In this document: positions 42,355 through 44,875 of the stretch, in pieces | Layout of the letters: each line of letters opens with the position of its first letter | Numbering within the stretch: position 1 is the first letter of the stretch | Source: Micractinium sp. NFX-FRZ | Taxonomy: Eukaryota; Chlorophyta; Trebouxiophyceae; Chlorellales; Chlorellaceae | DNA: 44,875 bases | Reading direction: 5' to 3' | Assembly (NCBI GenBank): GCA_029339195.1 | Contig: JAPTJF010000491.1 | Coordinates: 1 to 44,875, forward strand | The notes under the pieces: model-generated | Database searches by the model: none | The model's input: the letters and a program-made list of their open reading frames with translations, nothing else | Told to the model about the DNA's origin: nothing | Translations under genes and position numbers: made by a program

Positions 42355-44875
42355 GGGCAACTGTACGCTCGCTTCAAGCAGCTCTACCCCGAGGCGCCAG
42401 TCAGCCGCACCATGTTTGAGGCTCTCAAGCCGGCGTATGTGCGATCCAAGAAGGAGCTCCACCGCGTCAGCTGCTGCTGCACCCTGTGCGCCAACGCCAC
42501 TCTCACGGTGAAGACCATGCACGGCATGCTGATGGGGCAGCGGGAGCGCCTCCGCAGGCTCGCAGCAACGGCGGCAGCGGCTGCAGCAGCTGACGCAGCA
42601 GCGGCTGCGGGGGCACCACCCTCCCAAGCCGCAGCGACAGCACCGCCCCCCTCCCAGGCGGTGGCCGCAGCCCTGGATGCAGCAGAGCGCGCAGCACACG
42701 CGGCAGAGGAAGGGCGAGAGCTGGGGTCGCGACAGGACAGGCTGCAGCAGATGTGCGCAGCAGCTTGCTGCCCCCAGCCTGACGGGCAGCCAGCGCTGGT
42801 GGCCTGCATGCGGCAGCAATGCCGCACATGCCAGGGTGCCAGCCTCCTGCAGCTGCCAGCTGGGCTGGAGGGGTGCCAGGCGACAGCAGAGCTCATGCAG
42901 TGGGAGAAAGCGGAGGACAGGGCAGCCGACGGCACCGTCATCAAGCGGGTGAAGCTGGTGGCACGCACTGTGACCGCAGAGCAGCTGCTGCAGCACGCCC
43001 GTGCCGTCATCAGTCAGCTGCAGTGGCATCAGCACGTGGCTCACCACCAGGCAGCGGAGTGGCGGCGCTGTGTGGACGACCTGCAGCCCGGCGAGTGCGT
43101 CATCTGCATGGACTTCTCGGAGAATGCAGCGCTGGCGCCCGGCGAGGAGATTCAAAACAACTACTGGGCCCGCACTAGCGCCACCCTGTTCATCGCCATC
43201 ACCTGGCACTGGCCCCTTGGCGCTGATGCACCCATCAAGACTGTCCACCCCTTCATCTCCAGCGACAAGAAGCACGACCACAGGTGGGGGCCGCGCCAGC
43301 ACAGGCCAGCACAGGGGTGGCGGGGCAGGGCAGCAGCAGGCAGAGTGGTGTGAGGCTTTGCAGCCAGGCGGCCCAAGTCAGGCGTGTGGAGCCGCGGGAA
43401 GCACTTTGCTGCTGCTGTTTGCTGGTGTTGTGATCAGTGCTTCCTCCTGAAGCCTACCCCCGGCCACCCTGCCCTTGCAGCTTTGTGCGGTGGGCGCTAA
43501 CGCACGAGGGCGGCGTGCCGCTGCCCGAGGAGTTGCGCCAGCAGCAGCCAGGCATCCCTGCCCAGACGCAGCCGGGCATCCTGCCCTGGCTGCGCCAGCA
43601 GGGCTGCACCCCTAACATCGTGCACATCTGGACTGACGGCGCCGCCACACAGTTCCGGTGCGCAATTGGCAGGCGCATGCGTTGTGGATGTGCGACGGTG
43701 TTGAGGAGAGGCAGCAGGCCCACCAGCTGGCCCACCACCTGTGATGCCGTTGCTGCTGCTGTGTGCCTGCTTCATGCACCTGTTGCCTGGCCTGGCCCCT
43801 CTTACTCTGTCAACGTGCCAGCACCCCTGCCTCTGGCGCTTGCAGGTGCTTTGCCAAGCAGCAGTGGATGTCCGAGCTGGGCGTGCGCGTCATTTGGAAC
43901 CACTGGCAGGCGGGGCACGGCAAGGGTGAGCATGACGGCGCGGGCACCCACATCAAGGCTGCAGCACGGGCAGAGGAGGCGAGGCTGGGAGGGACCAGGA
44001 TTGCCAGCGCGCACGCCCTGTATGCGTTTTGCAGCAAGCAGCTGGCAGCTCCTGCGCTGCAGACGTCAGCCGCCAAGGAGGCGGCTGTGGGCATGGCAGA
44101 ACGGCGGTTCGTGTGGGTGCCGGGGCCTGGCGAGCCGGGCGCTGTGGAGCGGCCTGGCGGCGCCGGCTACACCGGGCGCGTGGGGCAGATGGCCAGCCAC
44201 TGTTTCTACGTCACTGGCAGCGAGCCGGGCGTGGTGACCATGCGGGACCTCAGCTGCTACTGCAGCGACTGCCGGTGAGTGGCGGCAGGGTGGGGCCAGC
44301 TAATGGCACCTGTGTGAAGGCGGCGGTGCTTGTGCGCAGCTCATGGCACCTGTGTGGGGCGGTGGTGCATGTGCGCAGTGTTGGAGCACGCTGGCTGACC
44401 AGCTCCCCCAACCCTAACCCACACTCTCCTGCTGCTTGCCGCCTCCGCTTACAGGGCTGGCAACTTTGGCGCCTGCGCAGGCAGCGGCCCCGCTGAGCTG
44501 TCCTTCAAGCCGTTGGGGCTGCGGCTGGATCAGCCTGGCTCCCAGCCCGTGGATGGCAGCGGGCGGGGCGGCAGCACGCAGCCGCCTCTTTCGCAGCAGG
44601 CAGCGGAGCAGCGGGCAGCCTGGGACTGTGGCAACGACGGCGAGGATGAGGAATGGCTCCCTCCCGGCAGCAGCGGCGAGAGCCAGGCGGCAGCGCCGGC
44701 AGAGCCCACGCTCAGCGGCCTCAGCGACGGCGGTGTGGCTGAGCGCATTCAGATGGCGGCCAGCCTGTTGGGCATTGAGGCCGGGCACGTCGCAGCGTGC
44801 CTTGCCCCTGAGGGCGATCCCGACAGCAAGTGGCTGCTGCTGGTGGACAAGCCGCCCCACGCTTTGGAGGAAGGC
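42355..44875 (+). CDS. transposase-like, RNase-H-fold-type protein, partial at both ends
   Basis: Exons 42355-43283, 43481-43657, 43846-44274 and 44455 to the right edge join in phase; 5' exons and the 3' end are missing. The product resembles uncharacterised transposon-derived proteins found in many eukaryotes. It has a Cys knuckle (CCPQPDGQPALVACMRQQCR followed by TCQ, about 42770-42840) and a strand-type motif CVICMDFSENAALAPGEEIQ, then NNYWARTSATLFIA. A second acidic strand is IVHIWTDGAATQFR, followed by VIWNHWQAGHGKGEHDGAG with THIK. The Asp residues in MDF, TDG and HDG sit where DDE-type nucleases place catalytic carboxylates; that assignment is my inference. An upstream helix SCCCTLCANATLTVKTMHG holds further Cys. 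An Ala-rich linker (42565-42700) divides the N-terminal part. The C-terminal exon is acidic and low complexity. Clean introns and a fully open frame suggest a host-maintained or recently active gene. Confidence 0.65.

Noticed and set aside
44408..44420. CCCTAACCC resembling telomere sequence
   Set aside because: A single short match at an intron end; green-algal telomeres are long arrays of a different unit.
1..44875. tRNA, rRNA and snRNA genes
   Set aside because: I looked for T-loop and other conserved stretches by eye and saw none; a covariance search would be needed to be sure.

Overview
This window reads as nuclear DNA of a unicellular green alga, most likely a Chlorella-like trebouxiophyte. 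The evidence is high GC, coding sequence in many short exons, donors such as GTGAGC, GTGCGC and GTGGGT, acceptors ending CTGCAG, TGTAA poly(A)-type signals behind two genes, and plant-like proteins. There is no operon structure. I rebuilt exon-intron models by hand. Six gene models close with every splice phase in agreement, and the species is inferred rather than shown.

Layout. 473-8383 (-): a C2-domain plus class-3 lipase protein (577 aa); one intron carries a 1.36 kb element with 27-bp terminal inverted repeats. 9847-11446 (-): cytosolic ribosomal protein uL14 (RPL23, 140 aa). 12286-14982 (+): mitochondrial OXA1/YidC-type insertase (431 aa). 15250-18960 (-): WD40-repeat protein (417 aa). 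19424-23881 (+): PAPS-dependent sulfotransferase (321 aa) with an 89-bp minisatellite in an intron. 24608-29723 (-): PAT1 mRNA-decay factor (939 aa). 30037-33412 (+): CWC21/SRRM2-type splicing factor with a long RS tail (560 aa). Three divergent pairs (RPL23/OXA1, WD40/sulfotransferase, PAT1/CWC21) probably share bidirectional promoters. Three convergent ends lie near 15.1, 24.2 and 33.4-35.1 kb.

From about 35 kb the window changes character. 35146-36574 (-) is a 299-aa polyQ-tailed protein of unknown function. A 5'-truncated paralogue of it, introns included, sits at 41059-41989 (-). Between them are pieces of a membrane-protein gene (37605-38950) broken up by two imperfect palindromes, each of which duplicates exon sequence in inverted orientation. 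From 42355 to the right edge runs an intron-containing gene for a transposase-like protein with acidic motifs spaced like an RNase-H-fold nuclease and a Cys-rich knuckle.

The first seven genes are housekeeping or metabolic and do not form a pathway; PAT1 and CWC21 both act on mRNA and share a promoter region. The most unusual content is the new-looking inverted-repeat element, the palindromic exon duplications with the paralogue pair, and the transposase-derived gene.
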